From NCBI RefSeq assembly GCF_015773195.1, contig NZ_JADWYK010000001.1:1-64000 (forward strand): a stretch of DNA of 64,000 bases, given 5' to 3'. Of this stretch, positions 44,865 to 53,783 are shown piece after piece. The stretch's first letter is position 1, and each line of letters begins with the position of its first letter. The DNA comes from Hymenobacter guriensis. GTDB taxonomy: Bacteria > Bacteroidota > Bacteroidia > Cytophagales > Hymenobacteraceae. A program made the translations under genes and the position numbers. The notes under the pieces are model-generated. The model did not search any database. It had not been told where the DNA came from and saw only the letters and a program-made list of their open reading frames with translations.

Positions 44865-45458
44865 ATGAAGCTGATCCTGAAGCCCTCCTTGTGGCTGGCG
44901 TGTATTCTCCTTTTCACGGCCGCCTGTAACCGTACGCCCAAACCCCTCGACCCCGCTTCGGCCAAAGCGGTGAAAGTGCAGCTCGACGTGCTGCAGGACA
45001 CGGTAGCTAGCTGCTGGACCGAGATGATAGCCAGCGACGACGCTAAACTTAGCGCTACCAGTCAGGTGCTCCGCGCCTTGGCCGAGCAGCCCGGTACTGA
45101 CCGCGTAAAGGTGCAGCAGCTTACCCAGGCCAACAACCGACTGAAGGCTTTGCGCTACGACCAGCAGTCGATGCGGGAATCAGCGCGGATTGATGCCTAC
45201 GATGCGGCCCAGGACTCTTTGCTGCGGGCGTTGTACCCAGTGGCGCTGCCCGAGGCCGGCCAGCCCAACGAGCTGGTGCGCAACCTCACCGAAGGCATCC
45301 AGCAAACCGATAATGAAGTGGTAGGCTTCCGCGTGCGCTACGACCGAGCAGCCAAGCACTTCAACGACTATCTGCAGCTGCACCAACCAGAGCTGCAGGA
45401 GTTAGGTGGCAAGTATGCCAAGCTTCAGCCCCTACCGCTGTTTACCATTCAGCTGTAG
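44865..45458 (+). CDS. Hypothetical lipoprotein, helical
   Basis: This 197-aa protein has a lipoprotein signal with lipobox T-A-A-C (Cys about 21) and a long, mainly helical body (for example V-K-V-Q-L-D-V-L-Q-D-T-V and V-Q-Q-L-T-Q-A-N-N-R-L-K-A-L). It resembles LemA-like helical proteins in feel, but no signature is present. It should be anchored in a membrane. It follows paaD by 74 bp and ends at a strong terminator, so it may or may not be part of the paa transcript. Confidence 0.7.
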   Translation: MKLILKPSLWLACILLFTAACNRTPKPLDPASAKAVKVQLDVLQDTVASCWTEMIASDDAKLSATSQVLRALAEQPGTDRVKVQQLTQANNRLKALRYDQQSMRESARIDAYDAAQDSLLRALYPVALPEAGQPNELVRNLTEGIQQTDNEVVGFRVRYDRAAKHFNDYLQLHQPELQELGGKYAKLQPLPLFTIQL

Positions 45459-45487
45459 CAGACGGCCTCTCCGGAAGGTCCTTCTAA

Positions 45488-45530
45488 CTAAAAGCAAAAA
45501 GCCCCAGGGAATGGGGCTTTTTGCTTTTAG
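45488..45530. terminator. Bidirectional terminator between convergent genes
   Basis: CTAAAAGCAAAAAGCCCC (45488-45505) and its perfect reverse complement (45513-45530) form an 18-bp stem with a 7-nt loop and A/T runs on both arms. It serves the lipoprotein gene and the M3 peptidase gene. Confidence 0.92.
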
Positions 45531-45549
45531 CGCTCATGGGTGGCTGCAC

Positions 45550-47286
45550 CTATAGTTTCGCCATTTCGTCGCGCACGAAGTCGGCGAGGGTACGCAGGTA
45601 TTCGGTGCTGAAGTCGAAGCGGATGCCAGCGGCGGCATAAATGTCGCCAATGGGTGCAGTATAGCCTAACGCCAGGGCGCGCTTGTAGGCCGCCAGTCCT
45701 TCGGCCGGGTTCTGACGGAAGTTGCGCCACACGGCAATTGCCCCCAGCTGAGCCATAGCGTACTCGATGTAGTAGAACGGCACCTCGTAGAGGTGCAGCT
45801 GTTTCTGCCACAGATACGGCTTGTAGCTTTCCAGCCCCTGCCAGCTCACGGTGCGCTGGTTGAATTCGTCGAAAACCTCCGTCCAGCGCTGATGCCGCTC
45901 GGCCTCGGTGTGCTTAGGGTTTTCATAAATCCAGTGCTGGAACTTGTCGATGGTAGCTACCCACGGAAAGGTTTCGAGCACACTTTCGAGGTGGGTTTTC
46001 CTGGCGCGACGCAATTCCTCCGCATCCGGGAAGAATACGTCCCAGTGGTCCATGCTCATCAACTCCATGCTCATGGAAGCCAGCTCGGCCACTTCGGACG
46101 GCGGGTGCTTGTCGGCCGACAGCGGCAGGCGGCGCGTGAGGAAGCTGTGCACCGCGTGGCCGCCCTCGTGCAACATGGTTACCACGTCGCGCAGGGAGCT
46201 GGTGGCATTCATGAAGATGAAGGGCACGCCGGTTTCGTCGAGCGGGTAGTTGTAGCCGCCGGGCGCTTTGCCTTTGCGGCTTTCCAGGTCGAGGTTGCCC
46301 ATCTGGCGCATAGTGCGCAGGCAGTCGGCCAGGAACGGGTCGAGGCGCTCGAACACCGTCACGGTTTTTTCCAGCAGCTCTTCGCCCGTTTCGAACGGCC
46401 GTAGCGGCGCCAGCCCCGATACGTCAACATCCAGGTCCCAGGGACGCAGCTCGGCTAAAGCTAAATCCTGCCGCCGCTCCAGGTCCAGGTCGTCAATCAG
46501 CGGCACCACGGTTTCGCGGATGGCTTGGTGGAAGGCAAAACAGTCCTCGGGGGTGTAGTCGAAGCGCCCCAGGGCCGCGAACATATAGTCGCGGAAATTA
46601 GAGAAGCCGGCATTCAGGGCCATCTGGTGGCGCAGCTGCACCAACTCCGTAAACAGCTCGTCCAGCGGCTCGGCATCCTGGAGGCGGCGCTCCTGGATGG
46701 CGCGGTAGGCCTCCTCACGCAGGGCGCGGTTGGGGTTTTTCAGCTGGTCGGCGGCGCGGGGCAACGTCATTTCCTCGCCGTGCAGCGTCACCGTCATGGC
46801 GCCCACGGTAGCGGCGTACTGCTGCTGCTTGGTACTGATGTCGGTTTTAAGCGGAATGTTGGCTTCGCGGTAGATGGCCAGTGCCTGCCGCACCGAACGC
46901 ACAAACACGCGGTAGCGGGCCTCGTCCAGCCCCGGCAGAAACTCCGACGCCATCATCTTTTCGTTGAGGGCGTGGTCATAGGGTGCTACCTGGGGCTCAA
47001 TCTCGCTCACGAAAAACTGAAACGCCTCGGCCCGTTCCTGGTCCTGGGTGTCGCACGTCATGCGGATGTAGCGCCAAGCCATGTCCTCGCTCAGCATGCT
47101 TTCCAGCTCCGAGCGGTCCAGCAGCCAGCGCTCCAGCTCGGCGGCCGAGTGGATGGGCCGGTCGCGCAGCTCTACAAAGTAGGTTTCCAGGCCAGCCCAG
47201 TCGGTTACCCGAAAATCTTCGGGCAGGTAATGGCGCGGGGGGCGCTGGGTGTCGGTGGCCAGGGCCGTTTCGACGAGAGTATCCAT
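45550..47286 (-). CDS. M3 family oligoendopeptidase
   Basis: This 578-aa cytosolic metallopeptidase has the zinc motif H-E-G-G-H (about 372) in T-M-L-H-E-G-G-H-A-V-H-S-F and the third-ligand Glu in S-M-S-M-E-L-M-S about 25 residues later. Length and the C-terminal F-Y-Y-I-E-Y-A-M-A-Q-L-G block match the oligoendopeptidase F-like M3 group, which trims short peptides. It lies 32 bp downstream of paaE on the same strand, possibly co-transcribed. Confidence 0.92.
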   Translation of the reverse strand: MDTLVETALATDTQRPPRHYLPEDFRVTDWAGLETYFVELRDRPIHSAAELERWLLDRSELESMLSEDMAWRYIRMTCDTQDQERAEAFQFFVSEIEPQVAPYDHALNEKMMASEFLPGLDEARYRVFVRSVRQALAIYREANIPLKTDISTKQQQYAATVGAMTVTLHGEEMTLPRAADQLKNPNRALREEAYRAIQERRLQDAEPLDELFTELVQLRHQMALNAGFSNFRDYMFAALGRFDYTPEDCFAFHQAIRETVVPLIDDLDLERRQDLALAELRPWDLDVDVSGLAPLRPFETGEELLEKTVTVFERLDPFLADCLRTMRQMGNLDLESRKGKAPGGYNYPLDETGVPFIFMNATSSLRDVVTMLHEGGHAVHSFLTRRLPLSADKHPPSEVAELASMSMELMSMDHWDVFFPDAEELRRARKTHLESVLETFPWVATIDKFQHWIYENPKHTEAERHQRWTEVFDEFNQRTVSWQGLESYKPYLWQKQLHLYEVPFYYIEYAMAQLGAIAVWRNFRQNPAEGLAAYKRALALGYTAPIGDIYAAAGIRFDFSTEYLRTLADFVRDEMAKL

Positions 47287-47318
47287 CCAGAATAGAAGCT
47301 AAAGATGCTAAGCCGGGC

Positions 47319-48428
47319 CTAGCCGATTTCAATTACAACGTCGCTGGTGAGCGGGTGGCCCACGCATACCAGCACGTAACCCTGTTTCATTTCGGCATCC
47401 GACAGGCCTTCCCGCTCGTCCAGATGGACTTTGCCGGACAGGCACTTGCCGCGGCAGGCCGTGCACAGGCCTGCCTGGCAGCTATACGGCAGATCAATGT
47501 CGAGGTCGAGGGCCGCCTCCAGAATTGTTTGCGCAGGGGTCACTTCAAACTGGTACTCGGAGCCTTCGTAGTTGATGGTCACGTTGCGCGTCACAATCTG
47601 GCCGTCGTCATCGGCCGAGGATACGTCGCCGTGGCCGTTGGGCTGGGCAGCAGCGGCTTCCATGGTTTCGGCGGCGGCCACGAAGCTTTCCCGGCGGATA
47701 TTGGCGGCAGGCACGCCCAGCAGCTCCAGCGCCGACTTGGCTTCGGCCATCATGCCCTCGGGGCCGCAGAGGAAGTACTCGGCCTGCGCGGGCGGAAATT
47801 GGTGGCGCTGCTCCAGAATGCGCAGCAGGGTGGTGCGGTTGAGGCGGCCGGTGTGCTGGTGCGCGGCCGGCCCGTGCGTGGGCTGGCTGTACACGTGCTC
47901 TACCTGCAGGCGGCCGGCGTACTGCTGCTCCAGCTGCCGCAGCTGCGCCCCAAAAATCACCGATTCCTCGTTGCGGTTGCCGTACACCAGCAGCACATGG
48001 CTCCGGGGCTCCTCGCGTAGCACGGCCTTCAGAATGCTCATCAGCGGAGTGATGCCGCTGCCCGCGCCTACCAGCACGATGGAGCGCGAGGCCTGGGGCT
48101 GGGTTTGCAGGCTGAAGTTGCCCAGGGGTGCCATTACTTCCAGCTGCTGACCTACGCGCACCGTGTCGAGCAGGTAGTTGCTGACCAAGCCACCCGAAAC
48201 GCGCTTTACCGTGACGGCTAGGCGGGGCGCTTCGCCAGGCGTGCTGCTCAGCGAATACGCCCGGCGCTCTTTTTTGCCGCCGGGGCCGCAGGGCAGAATC
48301 AGCGTCAGAAACTGGCCGGGCTGGCAGGCTACCGGCTGCCGGTCGGGGCGCTCGAAGTGAATAGTGGCGGCGTCGGGGGTTTCCTGGGTGATTTCGACAA
48401 CGTTGAGCGTGAGGTACGGGGAACTCAT
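47319..48428 (-). CDS. paaE: Phenylacetyl-CoA epoxidase reductase PaaE
   Basis: This 369-aa iron-sulfur flavoprotein has an FAD-binding domain with R-A-Y-S-L-S-S (about 56-62), an NAD(P)H domain with G-A-G-S-G-I-T-P-L (about 122-130) and F-L-C-G-P-E-G-M (about 220), and a C-terminal plant-type 2Fe-2S ferredoxin domain with C-Q-A-G-L-C-T-A-C (about 316-324). This order fits PaaE, which passes electrons to PaaA. Spacing from paaABCD is about 2.5 kb with the opposite strand, so expression may be separate. Confidence 0.85.
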   Translation of the reverse strand: MSSPYLTLNVVEITQETPDAATIHFERPDRQPVACQPGQFLTLILPCGPGGKKERRAYSLSSTPGEAPRLAVTVKRVSGGLVSNYLLDTVRVGQQLEVMAPLGNFSLQTQPQASRSIVLVGAGSGITPLMSILKAVLREEPRSHVLLVYGNRNEESVIFGAQLRQLEQQYAGRLQVEHVYSQPTHGPAAHQHTGRLNRTTLLRILEQRHQFPPAQAEYFLCGPEGMMAEAKSALELLGVPAANIRRESFVAAAETMEAAAAQPNGHGDVSSADDDGQIVTRNVTINYEGSEYQFEVTPAQTILEAALDLDIDLPYSCQAGLCTACRGKCLSGKVHLDEREGLSDAEMKQGYVLVCVGHPLTSDVVIEIG

Positions 48429-48584
48429 TCAGGCAAGTAAACGGGTGGTACAGGGAAAATCAGCCGCCGCTCCACCAGAGGAGCTACGGGGCTGCAAATT
48501 ACGCGAATCCGGCGGGTACGTTTTAGCTTGCACCCACCTTTCCTGTATACGATTCTGGCGTCCCGCCCGGTTTACTTTCCGACT

Positions 48585-49277
48585 ATGTCCGCTCTTGCCT
48601 CCCTCCTGCGCCGTCACCAGGCCGATTTCGCACCCATCCTGCCCGTTGACCTCAACGCGCCCGAAGTAGCCCGCCTTGATTTCACCGCCGCCAACCCGCT
48701 CGTAGTCCAGGCCGACTTACGCGATACTGCCGGGTTTGAGGAGCTGATAGTGCAACTGCTGGAAGTACAACAGGCTACTATCGGCGTAGGCGGCTACCTC
48801 GAAAACCGCGTCATCTACCGGCGCAGCCCCGGTTTGTTTGGCGACGCCGCCCAGCCCGCCCGCTCCCTGCACCTGGGCGTAGACATCTGGCTGCGGGCCG
48901 GCACGCCGGTGCTGGCCCCCCTGGATGCGGTAGTCCACAGCACTCAGGACAACGCCGGCTTCGGCGACTATGGCCCTACCGTCATCCTGGAGCATGAGCT
49001 GGCGGGCACCACGTTCTACACGCTCTACGGTCACCTCACCCGGCGCGAAACGGCACTGCTGCGGCCCGGCATGGTGATTGAAAAAGGCGGCGCTTTCGCC
49101 GAGGTAGGCCCAGCGCCCGAAAACGGCGACTGGCCCCCGCACCTCCATTTTCAGATTATTGCCGACCTGCAGGGCCGCGTCGGCGACTTTCCCGGCGTGG
49201 CGGCACCGGAGGAGAAAGACAAGTGGGCCGCTTTATGCCCGGATCCTAACCTGATTCTGCAGAGCAAGCACCTGTAA
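48585..49277 (+). CDS. M23-family metallopeptidase (peptidoglycan DD-endopeptidase-like)
   Basis: This 230-aa protein has LytM/M23 zinc motifs: H-L-G-V-D-I-W (His and Asp, about 107-113), a G-P-T-V-I-L-E-H strand, and H-L-H-F (about 187-190). No signal peptide is visible from ATG 48585, so a cytoplasmic or non-classical location is odd for a cell-wall enzyme; the longer frame does not supply a good one. The family cuts peptidoglycan cross-bridges. It ends 5 bp before repeat element B. Confidence 0.82.
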   Translation: MSALASLLRRHQADFAPILPVDLNAPEVARLDFTAANPLVVQADLRDTAGFEELIVQLLEVQQATIGVGGYLENRVIYRRSPGLFGDAAQPARSLHLGVDIWLRAGTPVLAPLDAVVHSTQDNAGFGDYGPTVILEHELAGTTFYTLYGHLTRRETALLRPGMVIEKGGAFAEVGPAPENGDWPPHLHFQIIADLQGRVGDFPGVAAPEEKDKWAALCPDPNLILQSKHL

Positions 49278-49282
49278 AGGGA

Positions 49283-49452
49283 ACCACGGATTCGCGCGGA
49301 TTTTTCGGATTGCACGGATTTCGAGGTCAATTTTACTCAACAAAAAAGCCTCGTACTGTGCGAGGCTTTTTTTAGTGCCCATAAGTTTATAAGCACCAAC
49401 TGTTACGACTGCAAAATCCGCCTAATCCGAAAAATCCGCGCGAATCCGTGGT
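49283..49452. repeat. Nested inverted-repeat element B (MITE-like) around a terminator
   Basis: The left arm from 49283 starts ACCACGGATTCGCGCGGATT and runs to about 49321. The right arm 49413-49452 is its near reverse complement, ending CGAATCCGTGGT directly against the stop of the LolE-like gene. A GCCTCG hairpin sits in the middle. It is the second copy of element A (38331-38498). Confidence 0.85.
49342..49372. terminator. Bidirectional terminator inside element B
   Basis: AAAAAAGCCTCG pairs with CGAGGCTTTTTT around a 7-nt TACTGTG loop. The stem core GCCTCG is the same as in element A. It serves the M23 and LolE-like genes. Confidence 0.85.
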
Positions 49453-50667
49453 TTAATCGAACTTGATAGCCACGACGGGCTTAATGCGCGAAATAAGGTA
49501 GGTAGGCAGCAGCACGGCCAACAGGGACATCAGGAAAGTAGCCACGTTGAGCACCACGATGATGAGCGGGTCCCAGTAAATCGGCACGCGGTCCATGTAG
49601 TAGTTCTCGGGGTCCAGCGGGATGATGTGGAAGAAGTACTGAATGGCGCAGAAGCCCAGGCCAGCCAGGTTGCCGTAGAATATGCCACGTATTGCCAGGT
49701 TCAGGCCCCGGAAAAAGAACATGCTCCGAATCTGGTTGTCAGTGGCGCCGATGGCCTTGAGGACGCCAATCATGTTGGTGCGCTCCAGAATCATGATGAA
49801 GATGGTAGCCACCATGTTGAAGGTAGCCACGAACACGATGAGCAGCAGGAAGATAACCACGTTACGGTTGAGCAGCTGCAGCCAGTCGAACAGCTGGGCG
49901 TACTCGTCCGTGATTTTATCGAGCTTAAGGTCGTAGCGCAGGTTTTCGTACAGGTTGTCGGCTACCGGGTCGAGCTGCTTGAAGTCTTTCAGCACCACTT
50001 CCATGCCGCCTACAAGCGTATCGGGCCAGGCGTTCAACTCCCGGATCTGACGAATGTCGCCGATAACGTACACTTCATCGAACTCATCAAGGCCCGTCTG
50101 GTAAATGCCGCTGACCACGAAGCGCCGTACGCGGGGTGGATTCTGAATAAAGTAGAACAGCGCGTCGTCGCCCACTTTCAGGCGCAGCTTGTCGGCCACC
50201 TTGCGCGAGAGCAGCACCTGGTCGGAAGCCGCTGTATCGGGGAAAGACAGGAACTTGCCGTCCACCAGATTCTGCCTCATCAGGGACGGACTTTGCCGCT
50301 CGTCAATGCCTTTCAGCACCACGCCCAGCACCTCTTCCCGGGTTTTGATGATGGCCGTTTTGCGGGCAAACGGCTGGGTAGACTGAACCTCCGGAAACCG
50401 TTTCAGGTCGTTGAGCAGCTGCACGTTGCCGATGGGCTCAACCTCCAGGGAGTTGTTGTTGTCGTACTTACTGATGGTCAGGTGCGACCCGAACGAGAAT
50501 ATCTTGTTCTGGATTTCATTGCGGAAGCCTTCCAGGATGGAAAACGACACAATCATGACCGCCACGCCCAGCGCTATGCTGACAATGGCTATTTTTGTCA
50601 CCGTCGAGGTAAAAGACCCCGCATCGGCACCGTCAATTTTGTGGGATATATACCGGGAGACGTTCAC
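49453..50667 (-). CDS. LolE/FtsX-family ABC transporter permease
   Basis: This 404-aa protein has one N-terminal transmembrane helix (about 25-45), a periplasmic MacB-like domain (about 50-265) and three C-terminal helices (about 275-400, for example F-L-L-L-I-V-F-V-A-T-F-N-M-V-A). This is the LolC/E layout for moving lipoproteins from the inner membrane. No ATPase gene is adjacent, so a partner must lie elsewhere. The permease ends at repeat element B. Confidence 0.88.
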   Translation of the reverse strand: MNVSRYISHKIDGADAGSFTSTVTKIAIVSIALGVAVMIVSFSILEGFRNEIQNKIFSFGSHLTISKYDNNNSLEVEPIGNVQLLNDLKRFPEVQSTQPFARKTAIIKTREEVLGVVLKGIDERQSPSLMRQNLVDGKFLSFPDTAASDQVLLSRKVADKLRLKVGDDALFYFIQNPPRVRRFVVSGIYQTGLDEFDEVYVIGDIRQIRELNAWPDTLVGGMEVVLKDFKQLDPVADNLYENLRYDLKLDKITDEYAQLFDWLQLLNRNVVIFLLLIVFVATFNMVATIFIMILERTNMIGVLKAIGATDNQIRSMFFFRGLNLAIRGIFYGNLAGLGFCAIQYFFHIIPLDPENYYMDRVPIYWDPLIIVVLNVATFLMSLLAVLLPTYLISRIKPVVAIKFD

Positions 50668-50714
50668 TGGCGTAAAGCTACACGTCTACGTTCAGTTTTC
50701 TAGCTTCGTTGTAC

Positions 50715-51983
50715 ATGCCTACAGCCCTTTTTGCCAACCTGCTCGGTTTTACGCTCCTGCTCACGGATTGCAGCCGGGCGGCCAGCTCGTCAAGCACCTC
50801 ACCCTCAAACGCTAACTCCTCCGTAGCGGAGGTGAGCCAAGCGCAATCATCATCACCACAAATACTGGCCGCTGAGCCCGTAACCGCGCCGTTGGTAGTA
50901 GGCGCCGCCCGCTTCGATCAGTATCTGCCCCTGCTCAAAGGCAAGCGCGTGGGGCTGGTGGTCAACCAAACGGCCCGCGTGGGCCGCGCCTATCTGGTGG
51001 ATACGCTGCTGACGAAAGGCGTAGACGTAACGGTTATTTTTGCGCCGGAGCACGGTTTCCGGGGTGAGGCCGCTGATGGGGCCACCATCAAAGACGGCAA
51101 GGATGCCCGCAGCGGCCGGCCCGTGCGCAGCCTCTACGGCGCCACCAAAAAGCCTACCCCCGAGATGCTGCAGAACGTGGACGTGCTGGTGTTCGACATT
51201 CAGGATGTGGGCACGCGCTTTTACACCTTCATCAGCACCATGCACTACGTGATGGAAGCGGCGGCCGAACAAAACAAAGAAGTGCTGGTGCTGGACCGGC
51301 CCAACCCCAACGGCTGGTACGTGGATGGCCCCGTGCTGGAGCCCCAGCATAAGTCGTTTGTGGGCATGCACCCCATTCCGGTGGTGCACGGCCTCACGGT
51401 GGGCGAGCTGGCCAAGATGATTAATGGCGAAAAGTGGCTGGCCAGCGGCCGGCAGTGCCGCCTCACGGTGGTGCCGGTGCAGGGCTACACTCACGCCACA
51501 CGCTACGAGCTGCCCGTGCGCCCCTCCCCCAACCTGCCCAACGCCCACGCCGTGGCGCTTTATCCGGCTATCTGCCTGTTTGAGGGTACCGACGTAAGCG
51601 TAGGCCGCGGCACCGACGCACCCTTTGAGCTGATTGGCGCACCCACGCAGCCCGCCCCGCGCCCCTTCAGCTTCACGCCCCGCCCCAACGCCGGCTCGCC
51701 CACCCCCCCGCAGAACGGCAAGCTGTGCTATGGCGAAGACCTGCGCCAGACCGGCAACGAAGTGGGCTTCACGTTGAAGTACCTGCTGGACTATTACCGC
51801 CAGAGCACTGCCAAGGAAAAATTCTTCGGCAAGTACTTCGAGCAGCTCAGCGGCACCTCAACGCTACGGCAGCAGGTGGTAGCCGGCAAGTCGGAGCAGG
51901 AAATACGGGCTTCCTGGGAGCCGGCACTCGGCCAGTACAAGGCTCTGCGCCAGAAGTACCTGCTGTATCCGGACTTTAATTAA
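50715..51983 (+). CDS. NamZ-type exo-beta-N-acetylmuramidase (DUF1343)
   Basis: This 422-aa protein has an N-terminal signal with Cys in L-T-D-C (possible lipoprotein, about 20), a low-complexity Ser-rich linker, and the DUF1343 domain: K-R-V-G-L-V-V-N-Q-T, F-A-P-E-H-G-F-R-G, V-F-D-I-Q-D-V-G-T-R-F-Y-T-F and L-D-R-P-N-P-N-G. Members such as NamZ release N-acetylmuramic acid from peptidoglycan fragments. This would act at the envelope in cell-wall recycling. ATG 50715 follows an in-frame TTG at 50709. Confidence 0.85.
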   Translation: MPTALFANLLGFTLLLTDCSRAASSSSTSPSNANSSVAEVSQAQSSSPQILAAEPVTAPLVVGAARFDQYLPLLKGKRVGLVVNQTARVGRAYLVDTLLTKGVDVTVIFAPEHGFRGEAADGATIKDGKDARSGRPVRSLYGATKKPTPEMLQNVDVLVFDIQDVGTRFYTFISTMHYVMEAAAEQNKEVLVLDRPNPNGWYVDGPVLEPQHKSFVGMHPIPVVHGLTVGELAKMINGEKWLASGRQCRLTVVPVQGYTHATRYELPVRPSPNLPNAHAVALYPAICLFEGTDVSVGRGTDAPFELIGAPTQPAPRPFSFTPRPNAGSPTPPQNGKLCYGEDLRQTGNEVGFTLKYLLDYYRQSTAKEKFFGKYFEQLSGTSTLRQQVVAGKSEQEIRASWEPALGQYKALRQKYLLYPDFN

Positions 51984-52074
51984 TCGTGGGCGAGGTTAGC
52001 CCGCAGAAGGCGCGGAGGGTTGCGCGGAAGACGCGGAAGAACTACCTCAGCGCCCTCCAACCATCTGATAAACT

Positions 52075-53031
52075 ATGCTGAACATCATTTTCATGGGCAC
52101 GCCCGAGTTTGCGGTGCCCACGCTGGAAGCGTTGCTTTCCTGGGACGGGTGCCGGGTGGTAGCCGTAGTCACGGCGCCGGATAAGCCGGCGGGCCGGGGG
52201 CGGCAGCTACAGGGCTCGGCGGTGAAAGCCGCGGCCGAAGCGCACCAGCTGCCCGTGCTGCAGCCCACCAACCTGAAGTCGCCGGAGTTTCAGGCTGAGC
52301 TGCGCGGCTACGGGGCCGATCTGCAGGTGGTGGTGGCATTTCGGATGCTGCCCGAGGCCGTGTGGAACATGCCACGCCTGGGCTCCATCAATATTCACGC
52401 CTCCTTGCTGCCGCAATACCGTGGGGCTGCGCCCATCAACTGGGCCCTCATCCACGGCGAGACGCAAACCGGCGTCACCAGCTTTTTCCTGCAGCACGAA
52501 ATTGATACCGGCAACCTCATCTATCAGGACGCGGTGGCTATTCTGCCGGAAGATGATTTCGGGACGCTGTATGAAAAGCTGAAGATGGCCGGCGCGGCCC
52601 TGGCCTTGCGTTCGGTGCAGGCTATTGCGGCCGGACAGGCGCCCAGCATTCCGCAGCCCACGTGGCCGGAGCTGCGCCCCGCGCCCAAGCTCCAGAAGGA
52701 AACCGGCCGGCTCGATGTGGAGCAGTCGGCGCCGGTGCTGGCCAATCTGGTGCGCGGCCTCTCCCCCATTCCCACGGCCTTCACCCAGCTACCCGATGGC
52801 CGCACGCTCAAGGTATTCAAGGCCCAGCCCCTCGACGACGAGGAAGCCAGCGGCCCCGATGCCAGCCAGCCCGGGCGCTGGCACTCCGACGGCCGCACCT
52901 ACCTGCGCCTGCAAACCGCCAACGGTCTGCTCGGTCTGCTGGACGTGCAGCTGGAAGGCAAGAAGCGCATGCCCGTGCAGGACTTTCTGCGCGGTATCAA
53001 CGTAAGCCAACTAGGATTGCAGAACGGCTAG
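52075..53031 (+). CDS. fmt: Methionyl-tRNA formyltransferase
   Basis: This 318-aa enzyme has the formyl-transferase start I-I-F-M-G-T-P-E-F-A-V-P and the catalytic region N-I-H-A-S-L-L-P-Q-Y-R-G-A-A-P-I-N-W (about 105-122), with the G-E-T-Q-T-G-V-T block after it. A C-terminal tRNA-binding domain follows (about 205-310). It formylates initiator Met-tRNA using 10-formyl-tetrahydrofolate. The folate enzyme DHFR follows 40 bp downstream, a fitting pair. Confidence 0.95.
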   Translation: MLNIIFMGTPEFAVPTLEALLSWDGCRVVAVVTAPDKPAGRGRQLQGSAVKAAAEAHQLPVLQPTNLKSPEFQAELRGYGADLQVVVAFRMLPEAVWNMPRLGSINIHASLLPQYRGAAPINWALIHGETQTGVTSFFLQHEIDTGNLIYQDAVAILPEDDFGTLYEKLKMAGAALALRSVQAIAAGQAPSIPQPTWPELRPAPKLQKETGRLDVEQSAPVLANLVRGLSPIPTAFTQLPDGRTLKVFKAQPLDDEEASGPDASQPGRWHSDGRTYLRLQTANGLLGLLDVQLEGKKRMPVQDFLRGINVSQLGLQNG

Positions 53032-53071
53032 TCATTTTCTGCGGGGCCACCTCTTTTTCTTCTATTAGCTT

Positions 53072-53557
53072 ATGACCGCACTGGTAGTAGCCGTAGCCGA
53101 TAACGGCGTGATTGGGGGCGAAAACAAGCTACTCTGGCACTTGCCGCTGGATCTAAAGCACTTCAAGCAGCTCACCCAGGGCCACCCCGTGATTATGGGG
53201 CGCCGCACGTTTGAAAGCATTGGCCGGCCGCTGCCCAACCGTACCAACATCGTAGTCACGCGCCAGACCGACTGGCAGGCGGAAGGCTGCCGGGTTGCCA
53301 ACTCCGTGCTCGAAGCTCTGGAAATGGCCGCGCCGCTGGATGAGCAGGTATTTGTGATTGGGGGGGGCGAAATCTACCGCCAGGCCCTGCCCGCCGCCGA
53401 CGTGGTATACCTTACCGAAGTGCACCACGATTTCGAGGGCGACGTGACCTTCCCCGACCTCACGCCCGGCGACTGGCGCGAGGAAAACCGCGAGCGGCAC
53501 GAGCCCGATGCCAAACACGCCTACGCCTTCAGCTTCGTCACGCTGCGGCGGCGGTAG
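53072..53557 (+). CDS. folA: Dihydrofolate reductase
   Basis: This 161-aa protein is a typical DHFR: V-V-A-V-A-D-N-G-V-I-G at the start, the W-H-L-P-L-D substrate loop (about 22-27), H-P-V-I-M-G-R-R-T-F-E-S-I-G (about 38-51), and F-V-I-G-G-G-E-I-Y (about 91-99) for NADPH. It reduces dihydrofolate to tetrahydrofolate. It follows fmt and is closed by a strong terminator at 53631. Confidence 0.95.
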   Translation: MTALVVAVADNGVIGGENKLLWHLPLDLKHFKQLTQGHPVIMGRRTFESIGRPLPNRTNIVVTRQTDWQAEGCRVANSVLEALEMAAPLDEQVFVIGGGEIYRQALPAADVVYLTEVHHDFEGDVTFPDLTPGDWREENRERHEPDAKHAYAFSFVTLRRR

Positions 53558-53630
53558 CGTAGCCGTGTGGCATGGCTGGGCAAAGACGAAGCCATCCGTC
53601 CTTTTCAGAATTAGACACATCCTTTAGCAG

Positions 53631-53664
53631 AAAGCCCCTGCCGTCAACAGACGGCAGGGGCTTT
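53631..53664. terminator. Terminator after folA
   Basis: AAAGCCCCTGCCGTC (53631-53645) and GACGGCAGGGGCTTT (53650-53664) form a perfect 15-bp stem with a 4-nt loop. T and A tails on either side are short. It lies between convergent folA and the PorU2-like gene. Confidence 0.85.
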
Positions 53665-53783
53665 CATATTTCATGGCTCAGGACGTTGTCCGGGCCGGAT
53701 TGCTTCGACACTGGCTTGATGCGCCACATGCTCGCAAGGACCGGCTCAAGAACTCACCATTTCACTATCTCACTAACTCACCG

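Noticed and set aside
51984..52074. Possible repeat element between NamZ and fmt (GCGGAAGACGCGGAAG words)
   Set aside because: It is too short and imperfect, with no second copy seen in the window.
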